DNA of 64,000 nt from Microbacterium aurantiacum (GTDB lineage: Bacteria; Actinomycetota; Actinomycetes; Actinomycetales; Microbacteriaceae), in NCBI RefSeq assembly GCF_002872075.1, contig NZ_PGGU01000007.1:179973-243972 (forward strand), given 5' to 3'. The number at the start of each line of letters is the position of its first letter. The first letter of the stretch is position 1. Shown piece after piece: positions 34,247-41,511 of this stretch. Under the pieces are notes generated by a model. That model was given only the letters and a program-made list of their open reading frames with translations. It was not told the origin of the DNA and ran no database searches. A program made the position numbers and the translations under genes.

Positions 34247-34273
34247 GTAGCGCATTAATGTATCGAGCGCTAC
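34247..34273. promoter_or_regulatory. TetR operator candidate between SDR and tetR
   Basis: GTAGCGC and GCGCTAC arms are separated by 13 bases. The right arm overlaps the tetR -10 hexamer TACAAT. Confidence 0.55.
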
Positions 34274-34276
34274 AAT
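34271..34276 (+). promoter_or_regulatory. Leaderless-type -10 hexamer for tetR
   Basis: TACAAT ends seven bases before the ATG at 34284. Confidence 0.5.
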
Positions 34277-34283
34277 TTGGATC

Positions 34284-34832
34284 ATGGGACGCCCACGCAC
34301 CTTCGACCGCGATGTCGCGCTCGCATCCGCGTTGCAGCTGTTCTGGCGCAACGGCTACAAGGGCACCTCGATCAGTGATCTCACGACTGCGATGGGGATC
34401 GCCCCACCGAGTCTCTACGCGGCGTTCGGCGACAAGCGGCAGCTCTTCGACGAGGCGGCAGATCTGTACCAGAGCCACCCGGCGTCGTTCTCGACACGCG
34501 CACTGCAGGAGCCGACCGCACGGGCGGCGATCGCCCGCCTGCTGCACGATGCGGCGCTGGAGTACACGAAGGCAGGACAGCCGCGCGGATGCCTGATCCT
34601 GTCTGAGCCCCTACTCGGACGACACAGGGAACAGTCGCGGCACGCGTTGATTGAGCGGCTCCAGCGAGGGCGGACGGATGGCGATCTCGACGTGGAGGTC
34701 GACATCGACGCACTCGCCGACTACATCACGGTCGTCCTCAGCGGATTGTCCGCGCAAGCCCGCTACGGCGCAGACCACGTCCAGCTCATCGCCGCGGCGG
34801 ACGCGGCGATGCGTGCTTGGCCGGACTCGTAG
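34284..34832 (+). CDS. TetR-family regulator
   Basis: A 182-residue repressor. The start MGRPRTFDRDVALASALQLFW and ISDLTTAMGIAPPSLYAAFG form the HTH (about residues 8-55) of the AcrR/YcdC-like subgroup with the GRPRxFD opening. The C-terminal helical domain is short and includes GCLILSEPLLGR. It is divergent from an SDR gene, with a 27-base inverted repeat in the 77-base gap, so autorepression and control of the SDR are likely. It is the last chromosomal gene before the tRNA-Pro-linked island. Confidence 0.87.
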   Translation: MGRPRTFDRDVALASALQLFWRNGYKGTSISDLTTAMGIAPPSLYAAFGDKRQLFDEAADLYQSHPASFSTRALQEPTARAAIARLLHDAALEYTKAGQPRGCLILSEPLLGRHREQSRHALIERLQRGRTDGDLDVEVDIDALADYITVVLSGLSAQARYGADHVQLIAAADAAMRAWPDS

Positions 34833-34905
34833 CGGCCGCCACACCGACAGCAGAGCGGATCCGCCGGGTCTTCCGGGGTCTCACCCGTTACGCAGGCAAG
34901 CAGAA

Positions 34906-34935
34906 GGCCCGAAGACTCTCGCGAGTTTCCGGGCC
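34906..34935 (-). terminator. Orphaned tRNA terminator at the island's left end
   Basis: Arms 34906-34918 and 34923-34935 pair at 11 of 13 positions around a four-base loop. The hairpin lies eight bases beyond the 3' end of the displaced tRNA fragment on the minus strand, where the original tRNA-Pro terminator would be. Confidence 0.6.
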
Positions 34936-34941
34936 TCATCT

Positions 34942-34981
34942 GGTCGGGCTGACAGGAATTGAACCTGCGACCCCTTGACCC
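34942..34981 (-). repeat. attL-like displaced 3' fragment of tRNA-Pro
   Basis: Forty bases match 37857-37896 of the intact tRNA-Pro region at 39 positions (mismatch at 34958/37873). The match covers the acceptor 3' strand, the T arm and the 3' side of the anticodon arm. The tRNA 5' half is absent here. Confidence 0.85.
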
Positions 34982-35102
34982 ACAGCACCTTTATACGCGC
35001 TCGCACGAGTCCCTGCGTGCCCCTCGGCGTCACCCGCTATCGCTCCGGCCTTCGTGAGGGATTCGTAGACGGCGAAGGCGAAGACTCGACCGCTCAGTGC
35101 GC

Positions 35103-36206
35103 TCAGTTCGTGCCGAATCCACGCCGAGTGTTTCGCTTGATGGACTCCCACACAACACCCTGATCATCTGACTCGTCGGTCGGGGATTCAAACGCCTCAG
35201 GCGGTACCACTATCTCCTCACCGCCGAGGTGCTTCGGCGGCTGAGCGTAACGCCGTCGCGCGAAATCGTCGTCCCATGTGCCGGTTCCCGCGTGCGCATC
35301 CACCGCGGCCTTGCCGAAGGCCGCACCTTGGAGGAAATCGGATGAACCAGCGAGTATTCGGTAATCGATCGCTTCATCGGACCAAGCCGCCGCAAGGGCC
35401 ATGATGGCATCCTGTGCGCCGCTCCACATCTCTTCGACCAATTGATGCACGATCGTCGTAGTGCCGAGTTCATCCGGGTACAGAATCTCCATCTGGAGAT
35501 CGAGCGTGACCTTATCCATCTCCGAAACCACGTGCGGCGATGTGTCGGCATCCACGATGCGCGAGCCAGGCGTGAGGCTCCAGTCGTATGTGAGTTTGGG
35601 TTCGACACGGCGAGCCACACCATCCGTGCCAACGATGCGAGCCTCGTGTTCGATCCAGGATGGCGCGAGGGTTCCTTGCAACTCCAGACGGTGCTTGTCC
35701 TCGTTGTCTACCCAAGCAAGCACGGCGAGCAGGTGGTTCTCAGCAAGATTGCCGGTGGTCCGCGCCCACATAAACGGCTGGCTCGCGTAGATCGCACGCT
35801 GAACCCGCTCCGGCAGTCCCTTCATCCGCCCCGCTTGCTGTCGCCACGACTTCGATGTGAGAGCGATCGGGTATTGGAGCGCGTTCGAGGGTGTGCCACC
35901 ATCGGCGGTCACGATTCGAGTCAGCGTGGTGTTGAGGATGCTCCTCAAGTGGTGAGCGATCTCGGCGATCTGCATACCCCAATGCTCGATCGCAGGTGGA
36001 GGATCGACCGAGTCCACCTGGATATACCAACCGCACTCCGGGGCTCCCTTGACGACCAGGCTCGTCCGAAGCGGGCCCGGCTTCCGCCACCGACTGATGT
36101 CAGCCACCAGTTCATCCGAGCGCCGCCGGGTCAGGTCAACTCGTGGCCGCATGGCTTTCATGAGCCATTCGAAGCGCTCCATCACGACATCCTCGGGATC
36201 AGTCAT
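35103..36206 (-). CDS. Island protein with NEDKHR motif, unknown function
   Basis: A 367-residue soluble protein. A helical region IAEIAHHLRSILNTTLTRI (about 80-98) is followed by QYPIALTS near 111 and ASQPF near 141, and the strongly conserved-looking NEDKHR is at residues 168-173. This order (HLRS helix, Q-x-P-I, QP, N-x-D-K-H-R) recurs in a large family of uncharacterised bacterial proteins and may be a HEPN-like helical core. The last 90 residues are charged and low in complexity. The ATG overlaps the stop of the preceding gene (ATGA), so it is co-translated with the membrane-anchored partner. Confidence 0.72.
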   Translation of the reverse strand: MTDPEDVVMERFEWLMKAMRPRVDLTRRRSDELVADISRWRKPGPLRTSLVVKGAPECGWYIQVDSVDPPPAIEHWGMQIAEIAHHLRSILNTTLTRIVTADGGTPSNALQYPIALTSKSWRQQAGRMKGLPERVQRAIYASQPFMWARTTGNLAENHLLAVLAWVDNEDKHRLELQGTLAPSWIEHEARIVGTDGVARRVEPKLTYDWSLTPGSRIVDADTSPHVVSEMDKVTLDLQMEILYPDELGTTTIVHQLVEEMWSGAQDAIMALAAAWSDEAIDYRILAGSSDFLQGAAFGKAAVDAHAGTGTWDDDFARRRYAQPPKHLGGEEIVVPPEAFESPTDESDDQGVVWESIKRNTRRGFGTN

Positions 36207-36712
36207 GAATGCTCCTCCGCGGGAACCCGGCTGGCGGTCTTGTGGTCCTCGGAGAACACCACGCCCGCCTGCCGCTCCACGGAGGGGATTACCTCAGCGG
36301 TCGAGATGTCGCCGCGTGCCCACAAAGTGAGCACGAGCATAGCCTCCCCCACTCTGTCGGCAACGTCGCGCGTCCGTCCCTGCACCATCGAGAGCATGAG
36401 TATGAGCACATCCAGGATTGGTTGCTCGTTGGGCGTCAGCCGCACCGTGAGTTCGTTTAGCCGGGCACCGAACTTCGCTTGTGCCTCACCTCGGAGGAGA
36501 TCGCCCGCGGGGCGCTGACGCATCTCCAGCAGTGCAGTCATCGCCGCGAGGAGCAGATCGCGGCGCTCTGTCGCCAGCCGCTCACGCTCAGCGCGCTTGC
36601 GCTCCGCCGACTCCCGAATCCATGGCACGATCACGGTGCCGACGAGAGAGAGCAGGGCACCGATCACAACGCCCCATAGGCCGATCATCGCGGCATCGGT
36701 TCCATCGTCCAT
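36203..36712 (-). CDS. Island membrane-anchored coiled-coil protein
   Basis: A 169-residue protein with one N-terminal transmembrane helix (about residues 8-31, IGLWGVVIGALLSLVGTVIV). A basic/acidic heptad-like stretch rich in Glu, Arg and Ala follows (ESAERKRAERERLATERRDL), then a helical C-terminal domain. No enzymatic motif is seen. It overlaps the NEDKHR gene by four bases and is divergent from the HEPN-motif gene across 70 bases. It may tether its partner to the membrane. Confidence 0.72.
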   Translation of the reverse strand: MDDGTDAAMIGLWGVVIGALLSLVGTVIVPWIRESAERKRAERERLATERRDLLLAAMTALLEMRQRPAGDLLRGEAQAKFGARLNELTVRLTPNEQPILDVLILMLSMVQGRTRDVADRVGEAMLVLTLWARGDISTAEVIPSVERQAGVVFSEDHKTASRVPAEEHS

Positions 36713-36718
36713 GTCGCG

Positions 36719-36724
36719 AGCGTA
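36719..36724 (-). promoter_or_regulatory. Leaderless-type -10 hexamer for island operon
   Basis: On the minus strand TACGCT ends six bases before the ATG at 36712. Confidence 0.5.
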
Positions 36725-36769
36725 TCGTTCCCACGGGCAGCGTCACCCTAACCGCGGTTAGAAGTGCGA

Positions 36770-36775
36770 TACGGT
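36770..36775 (+). promoter_or_regulatory. Leaderless-type -10 hexamer for HEPN-motif gene
   Basis: TACGGT ends seven bases before the ATG at 36783. Confidence 0.45.
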
Positions 36776-36782
36776 CGCAGAC

Positions 36783-37508
36783 ATGCCGGGCGTCATCGCT
36801 GATCTTCGGGACGGGCCGAAAGAAAAAGTGCCAGAGGTGCGTAACGCGTACCGCTTCCTTCGTGGCGCGCACAACTCCGTCCAGGGCATTGTCAACGCCT
36901 CACAGGCGCTCGCGGAGCAACGGCGAAGCGCAAACTCGACCACCACGGGTCGGCCCGCTAGCGAGGAAGTCGACTTACTCCGGTCCGCGCTTGTGATGGC
37001 CTCCAGCGGGATCGACGCATCGATGCAACGCATCATCTGGGACGCTGGCCGCTACCTAATCCCGAAGTCAGGCACAGCGGCTCGCGCCCAGTACGAGGCG
37101 CACCTGAAACAGGCGCTCTCCGGGAAAAACAACGTAGACGACGGGCTCCGCAACGCGATCATCGGTGCTGAGCCGCGGGACGGTCTGCTGGAGTACTACC
37201 TCGCGATGAAGACGCGCGCGAGTTTCCAAGGGAGCGGTGATCTCAAGAAGCGTGTTCGCGGCACGCTCGGCGTGCCACACGCGAGCATCCCCGACTCGTC
37301 GCTGGAATCGCTCGATTCGTTCTTTACGGCACGCAACAAGATTGCCCACGCGATGGACTACCAGCGCCCGGACGAGCCAGGGCGGACCAAGCGAACCCAC
37401 CGATCCGTCGATGAAGTGACCGCGATGTGTAACAACGCTCTCGCGGTCTCCGCTGATCTGCTTCACGCCGTTGCGGACGTGATCATTGCCACGCGGCGTG
37501 TGAAGTAA
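36783..37508 (+). CDS. Island protein with HEPN-type RNase motif
   Basis: A 241-residue all-helical-looking cytosolic protein. Near the C-terminus FFTARNKIAHAMDY contains the HEPN signature R-x4-H: Arg184, Asn185 and His189. The RN form with a following hydrophobic helix is typical of active metal-independent HEPN ribonucleases in defence and toxin systems. The preceding LESLDSF and following CNNALAVSADLLHAVADVI fit the last two helices of a HEPN bundle. The N-terminal 130 residues have no recognised domain. No small antitoxin (MNT-type) gene adjoins it; the divergent pair is the only possible partner. Activity is unproven. Confidence 0.72.
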   Translation: MPGVIADLRDGPKEKVPEVRNAYRFLRGAHNSVQGIVNASQALAEQRRSANSTTTGRPASEEVDLLRSALVMASSGIDASMQRIIWDAGRYLIPKSGTAARAQYEAHLKQALSGKNNVDDGLRNAIIGAEPRDGLLEYYLAMKTRASFQGSGDLKKRVRGTLGVPHASIPDSSLESLDSFFTARNKIAHAMDYQRPDEPGRTKRTHRSVDEVTAMCNNALAVSADLLHAVADVIIATRRVK

Positions 37509-37773
37509 TCACCAGTCGCCGCTCAGAAGCGACTTACGCGGACCATCGACGTTCAGCTGTCCGAATGGCTTCCGGTTCGGCATCCGGCCCGCCACGCCCC
37601 ACCCGCGGGCGCGCCGTTCACGGCCGGGGCGTAGGTTCCTGGAAACGTAGTTCCCGGAGCGCGGAGCGATGGGCGTCGAGCAGGCCGCGGAGGCGATGGA
37701 ACGCGCGATCGCTGTGTGAGCGGAGCGGCGGAGTAGTAGCCCCCGGGTCCGCGCAACTGAGGCGTCGTGAGAG
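37509..37773. other. Gene-free right part of the island
   Basis: No convincing coding frame. The longest minus-strand frame here runs straight through the tRNA and is rejected. Several GC-rich short inverted repeats are present near 37600-37660, but none has terminator form. Confidence 0.6.
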
Positions 37774-37811
37774 AAGGGCACCTGCCGGGTAGTAATCCGG
37801 TAGGTGCCCTT
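37774..37811 (-). terminator. Terminator downstream of tRNA-Pro, probably element-derived
   Basis: Fifteen-base arms (37774-37788, 37797-37811) with one G-U pair enclose an eight-base loop. The hairpin lies 47 bases past the tRNA 3' end on the minus strand and is followed there by TCTCT. Confidence 0.75.
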
Positions 37812-37858
37812 TCGTGTTCTCCCGCGTAATTCCGCGGAGATCCGACCTTCTGATTCGG

Positions 37859-37932
<74 letters not shown>

Positions 37933-38007
37933 TTCTCCTGCACTCACGCGCAGGCAACTCCACTATCTTAGCCTCACCTCGGGGCCGTCCGCGAACAGCC
38001 TGGTGCG

Positions 38008-38036
38008 TTGCGAGTGTCGGATGCTCGGCGTAGCGT
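38008..38036 (+). promoter_or_regulatory. Promoter of GNAT-HhH operon
   Basis: A -35 TTGCGA (38008-38013) and a -10 TAGCGT (38031-38036) are 17 bases apart. The -10 ends seven bases before the ATG at 38044, so the message is probably leaderless. Confidence 0.6.
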
Positions 38037-38043
38037 CGCGTGC

Positions 38044-38625
38044 ATGGTGACGATCACGACAGAGCCGGCCACCACGTCGCGGTGGGACGACGTTCAGCAT
38101 GCCCTCACCGGCGGCGGCGACGGCGCCAGCTGCCAGTGCATCTGGCCGGTTCTCAGCAACAAGGACTGGAACGAGACGACGACACCTCAGCGGAAGGAGA
38201 TGCTCCGGAAGGAGATCGATAGCGGTCCGCCACCCGGCATCATCGCCTACGTCGACGGAGAAGCCGCCGGCTGGATCCGCATCGGTCCACGCACGCGGCA
38301 GGCGCGCATCCCGCGCACGCGCATGATCGCCGCTGCGAGCACAGAGCCCTTCGACGACGAGACAGTGTGGGCGGTCACCTGCTTCGTCGTGCGCCGCGAA
38401 CATCGTGGCGGCGGCCTCAATCTCGAACTGCTCCGCGCTGCCGTCGACCTCGCCCGCGAATCCGGCGCCCGCCTGATCGAGGGCTATCCGGTCGTGACAG
38501 GCGGCGAGAAGCAGCGCTCGAACGACCTGTTCCACGGCACCCTCGGAACGTTCCTCGAGGCCGGCTTCACCGAGAAGACCGAACTCAAGCCGGGCCGCGC
38601 CCTGGTCACGCTCGAACTCTCATGA
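38044..38625 (+). CDS. GNAT-family N-acetyltransferase
   Basis: A 193-residue acetyl-CoA-dependent acetyltransferase. After an N-terminal segment with SCQCIWPVL, the fold shows IAYVDGEAAGWIRIGP (strands 2-4), VTCFVVRREHRGGGLNLELL (strand 4 and the pyrophosphate loop RREHRGGG, a Q/R-x-x-G-x-G/A variant) and the C-terminal FLEAGFTEKTEL. The acceptor substrate is unknown. It overlaps the next small gene by four bases (ATGA). Confidence 0.83.
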   Translation: MVTITTEPATTSRWDDVQHALTGGGDGASCQCIWPVLSNKDWNETTTPQRKEMLRKEIDSGPPPGIIAYVDGEAAGWIRIGPRTRQARIPRTRMIAAASTEPFDDETVWAVTCFVVRREHRGGGLNLELLRAAVDLARESGARLIEGYPVVTGGEKQRSNDLFHGTLGTFLEAGFTEKTELKPGRALVTLELS

Positions 38626-38816
38626 GCGAGTCCGAACTGCCCGCCTCCATGGGCAAGGTCGCGCGACGCGAACTCGCGCTGCACGGGTGGACGAGGCTCG
38701 ACCAGTTCGACGGCGTTTCTGCCAAGGAGCTCCTCGCGATTCACGGCGTGGGGCCGAAGGCGATCCGCATCCTCCGCGAGCACTTGGAACCCGAAGGGCG
38801 ATACCTCGCACCGTGA
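38622..38816 (+). CDS. Small helix-hairpin-helix DNA-binding protein
   Basis: A 64-residue protein built around a helix-hairpin-helix: GVSAKELLAIHGVGPKAIRILREHL, with the GVGPKA hairpin that contacts the DNA or RNA backbone. It resembles the C-terminal HhH of TfoX-like and RNA polymerase alpha-CTD proteins. The ATG overlaps the stop of the acetyltransferase. A regulatory or nucleic-acid-binding role is likely from the fold alone. Confidence 0.78.
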   Translation: MSESELPASMGKVARRELALHGWTRLDQFDGVSAKELLAIHGVGPKAIRILREHLEPEGRYLAP

Positions 38817-38851
38817 GCACCCCCGCACGTCGGCCGGTGACGCCCTCGCCC

Positions 38852-38857
38852 TACGAT
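38852..38857 (+). promoter_or_regulatory. Leaderless-type -10 hexamer for YhhN-family gene
   Basis: TACGAT ends six bases before the ATG at 38864. Confidence 0.5.
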
Positions 38858-38863
38858 GAGAGC

Positions 38864-39538
38864 ATGCCGCGCCCCCCGTTCTCTTCACCGATCGCGTGGG
38901 CGTTCGTCCCCTACGTCGCCATGTCAGTGCTCCACGTCGCGCTGCTCGCGTTCGGAAGTCCGCTCGCGGCACCGACCAAGCTCGCCCTCATGCCGCTGCT
39001 GGCCGTCCCGGTGCTGGTGGCGACGCCACGGTTGCGGCCGGCCGCGAAGACCGCTCTCCTTCTCGTGGCCATCGGCGCCTCGTGGCTCGGGGACGGCGCC
39101 GGCGCATTCTTCCCCGCGGCACCCGAGCTGCCGCTCATGCTGGCATTCTTCGGCGTGGCCCACCTCGCGTACATCGCACTGTTCCTCCGCTTCCTGAAGC
39201 GACGCCGCCTTCCTCTGTGGACGGTCGTCTACGTCGCCTGGTGGATCGCCATGATCATCACGCTGGGCCCGCACACCGGTGGATTGCTCATCGCCGTCGG
39301 CGCGTATGGCGTCGTGCTCGCCGGCACCGCCGCATTCGCCGCGCGCTGCCACCCCCTCGTCGCCATCGGCGGGGCGTTCTTCCTGGCCAGCGACACCGTC
39401 CTCGCGTTTCAGCTCTTCCTTCCCGACGCCCTGCCCGCGTGGAGCAGCCCGGCCGTCATGCTCACCTACACGCTGGGGCAGGGGCTGATCGTCGGCGGGG
39501 CGCTCCTCACCCGACACGATCGGAGCACGTCATCATGA
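38864..39538 (+). CDS. YhhN-family membrane protein (lysoplasmalogenase-like)
   Basis: A 224-residue polytopic protein with seven to eight hydrophobic helices. Conserved acidic residues of the YhhN/TMEM86 family are visible in IGASWLGDGAGAFF (helix 3) and FFLASDTVLAFQLF (helix 7). Animal TMEM86B hydrolyses the vinyl-ether bond of lysoplasmalogens; the bacterial substrate is less certain. Its stop overlaps the start of the S4 gene by four bases. Confidence 0.83.
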   Translation: MPRPPFSSPIAWAFVPYVAMSVLHVALLAFGSPLAAPTKLALMPLLAVPVLVATPRLRPAAKTALLLVAIGASWLGDGAGAFFPAAPELPLMLAFFGVAHLAYIALFLRFLKRRRLPLWTVVYVAWWIAMIITLGPHTGGLLIAVGAYGVVLAGTAAFAARCHPLVAIGGAFFLASDTVLAFQLFLPDALPAWSSPAVMLTYTLGQGLIVGGALLTRHDRSTSS

Positions 39539-39903
39539 ACGCCGCGCGCGTCGACAGCTGGCTCTGGGCCATCCGCATCTACAAGACCCGCTCGGCGGCC
39601 ACGACCGCATGCCGCGCGGGGCATGTACGCGTGAACGGCGAGAAGGTGAAGGCGGCACAGCAGGTGCGCATCGGAGACGAACTGCGGGTCCGGATCGCCG
39701 GATTCGATCGGATCCTGGTGGTGCGCCAGCTGCTCGTGAAGCGCGTCGGCGCGCCGGTCGCTGTTACGGCATATGAAGACCGGACTCCGGAGCGCGAGCC
39801 GCAGGCCGCCCTTGGTCTCCGCGATCGCGGAGCGGGTCGGCCCACCAAGCGCGAGCGCCGGGATATCGACCGCCTGCGCGGTCGGGACGAGCCGCTGGAC
39901 TGA
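39535..39903 (+). CDS. S4-domain RNA-binding protein, Hsp15-like
   Basis: A 122-residue protein. The S4 domain is at about residues 4-62 (RVDSWLWAIRIYKTRSAATTAC, AGHVRVNGEKVKAAQQVRIGDEL), followed by a basic tail ending GRPTKRERRDIDRL. Hsp15-type proteins bind 50S subunits carrying stalled nascent chains and help recycle them. The ATG overlaps the YhhN stop codon, so the two are co-translated. Confidence 0.87.
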   Translation: MNAARVDSWLWAIRIYKTRSAATTACRAGHVRVNGEKVKAAQQVRIGDELRVRIAGFDRILVVRQLLVKRVGAPVAVTAYEDRTPEREPQAALGLRDRGAGRPTKRERRDIDRLRGRDEPLD

Positions 39904-39931
39904 GAATTCAGCGGATTTCCCCTTCCCAAAT

Positions 39932-39947
39932 TAGAACATATGTGCGA
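39932..39947. promoter_or_regulatory. LexA-like box upstream of DUF222-HNH gene
   Basis: TAGAACATATGTGCGA matches TCGAACNNNNGTTCGA at 10 of 12 fixed positions and has the ATAT core. It ends nine bases before the ATG. Confidence 0.65.
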
Positions 39948-39956
39948 TACTGGAAC

Positions 39957-41435
39957 ATGGCCTCCTTCACCGACGACGACATCGAGCAGCGGCAGCGCCT
40001 GCTCGACGAGTGGGTGCAGACGAGGCGCCAGATCGCCGTTCTGGAAGCGCGAGCGGCGAATCTGCTGAACGATCGGCTCGCGGTTCTGGATGCGGATGTG
40101 CAGGAGTTCCCGTTCCACCGCGACGCGATCCACCGCTCCATGATCGCGGAATACTCGGCTGCCGGACACATCTCCAAGGGCAGCGTCGAGTACGCGTTCT
40201 CCGCCACCCGGGAGCTGCACAGTTGGCTGCCCGCGGCGCGCGCGGCATTCGAGGCGGGAGACATCACGGCGGCACATGTGCGAGAGATCGCCTGTGCCGG
40301 CGGGGTGGTCCGCGAGGCGGTCACCGAGGGCCGGGTGGATGCCGAAACCCTCACCCTCTTCGACACGGCGGCCACCGTCGCTGCCACGGGAGACACCCCG
40401 GCTCGTACCCGGGTGCTGGTCCGGCAGATCGCCGCTGCCCTTGCCGGAGAGACCCTCGTCGATCGGCACACCCGAGCCAAGAAGGAACGCGCCGTCACCG
40501 TGCGCCCCGCCGGCGACGGTCTCGCACTGCTGATGGTCGTCCTCCCCGAGTACCTGGCCACCGCGATCCTGGATCGCCTGACCACACTCGCGCACGAGAT
40601 CATCTCCGCCCGCGACGACCAGGAGCCCGCCCTCGACCCCGACCTCCTCGACGACGGCCCGGAACCGATCTACGAGACCGACCTCGACCCCAGCGCCGAT
40701 TTCGACCCCAGCGCCGCCCTCGTCACAGGCGCGATCTTCGGTGACACCGACACGTTCACCACCGATCCGCATCCCGGCCTCACCGTCTCCGACCTGGTCG
40801 ACCCGCTCACGGATCCCACTCACAGCCTCGACATCGAGCACTACCCCGGCGACGGCCGCGGCATCGATGAGATCCGCGCCGACCTGCTCACCGATCTGCT
40901 CCTCGCATCCGATCCCACGGCCGCACACGGCACGGGCCTCGACAACATCACCGCTCGGATCCAGGTCACGGTCGCCGCGACCACCATTGCCGACGTCGAC
41001 GACCGCCCCGCCGAACTCGACGGGCACGGACCGCTCCACCCCGATGCCGCTCGCGCCCTCGCCGGCCGCACCACGATGTGGTCGCGACTCTTCATCGATC
41101 CCACGGGCATGATCACCGAGACCGACTCCTACGTTCCGACCGCGAGCATGCGCCGTCATCTCAGAGCCCGAGATCAGCATTGCCGATTCCCGGGTTGCCG
41201 CATGCCCGTCGACAGATGCCAGAGCGACCACAATCACGACCACGCCAAGGGCGGCAGCACCTCGCTCGGTAACCTCTCGTACTTCTGCGCGGGGCATCAC
41301 ATCCTCAAGCATCCCGACGTGGATGAGCGGCACCGATGGGACGCACGCCTTCATCCCGACGGCAGCATCCGCTGGACCAGCCCACTGGGCAACACCTACA
41401 TCGACCCTGCACTCCGTCGCGTGATGTTCGTCTGA
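39957..41435 (+). CDS. DUF222/HNH endonuclease-type protein (13E12 family)
   Basis: A 492-residue protein of the actinobacterial DUF222-HNH family, to which the mycobacterial REP13E12 proteins belong. DUF222 covers about residues 10-300 (HRSMIAEYSAAGHISKGSVE; GDITAAHVREIA), interrupted by an Asp/Pro-rich acidic insert near 215-300. The C-terminal HNH nuclease is intact: DQHCRFPGCRMPVDRCQSDH, then HAKGGSTSLGNLSYFCAGHH with the two CxxC-like zinc pairs and catalytic His. The ATG at 39957 is preferred over an upstream GTG inside the LexA-like box. Function is unproven; some relatives are damage-inducible. Confidence 0.88.
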   Translation: MASFTDDDIEQRQRLLDEWVQTRRQIAVLEARAANLLNDRLAVLDADVQEFPFHRDAIHRSMIAEYSAAGHISKGSVEYAFSATRELHSWLPAARAAFEAGDITAAHVREIACAGGVVREAVTEGRVDAETLTLFDTAATVAATGDTPARTRVLVRQIAAALAGETLVDRHTRAKKERAVTVRPAGDGLALLMVVLPEYLATAILDRLTTLAHEIISARDDQEPALDPDLLDDGPEPIYETDLDPSADFDPSAALVTGAIFGDTDTFTTDPHPGLTVSDLVDPLTDPTHSLDIEHYPGDGRGIDEIRADLLTDLLLASDPTAAHGTGLDNITARIQVTVAATTIADVDDRPAELDGHGPLHPDAARALAGRTTMWSRLFIDPTGMITETDSYVPTASMRRHLRARDQHCRFPGCRMPVDRCQSDHNHDHAKGGSTSLGNLSYFCAGHHILKHPDVDERHRWDARLHPDGSIRWTSPLGNTYIDPALRRVMFV

Positions 41436-41511
41436 CGCGAGCCGGGCGTTGATCTTGACCCGACCCGTATCGTCCGGGCCCAAAGCACACGGCTCCGCAA
41501 CGGGCGGCGAA

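Noticed and set aside
34936..35151. Minus-strand frame of 71 codons at the island's left end
   Set aside because: Its C-terminus (GQGVAGSIPVSPTR) is the translation of the tRNA-Pro fragment, a known annotation artefact.
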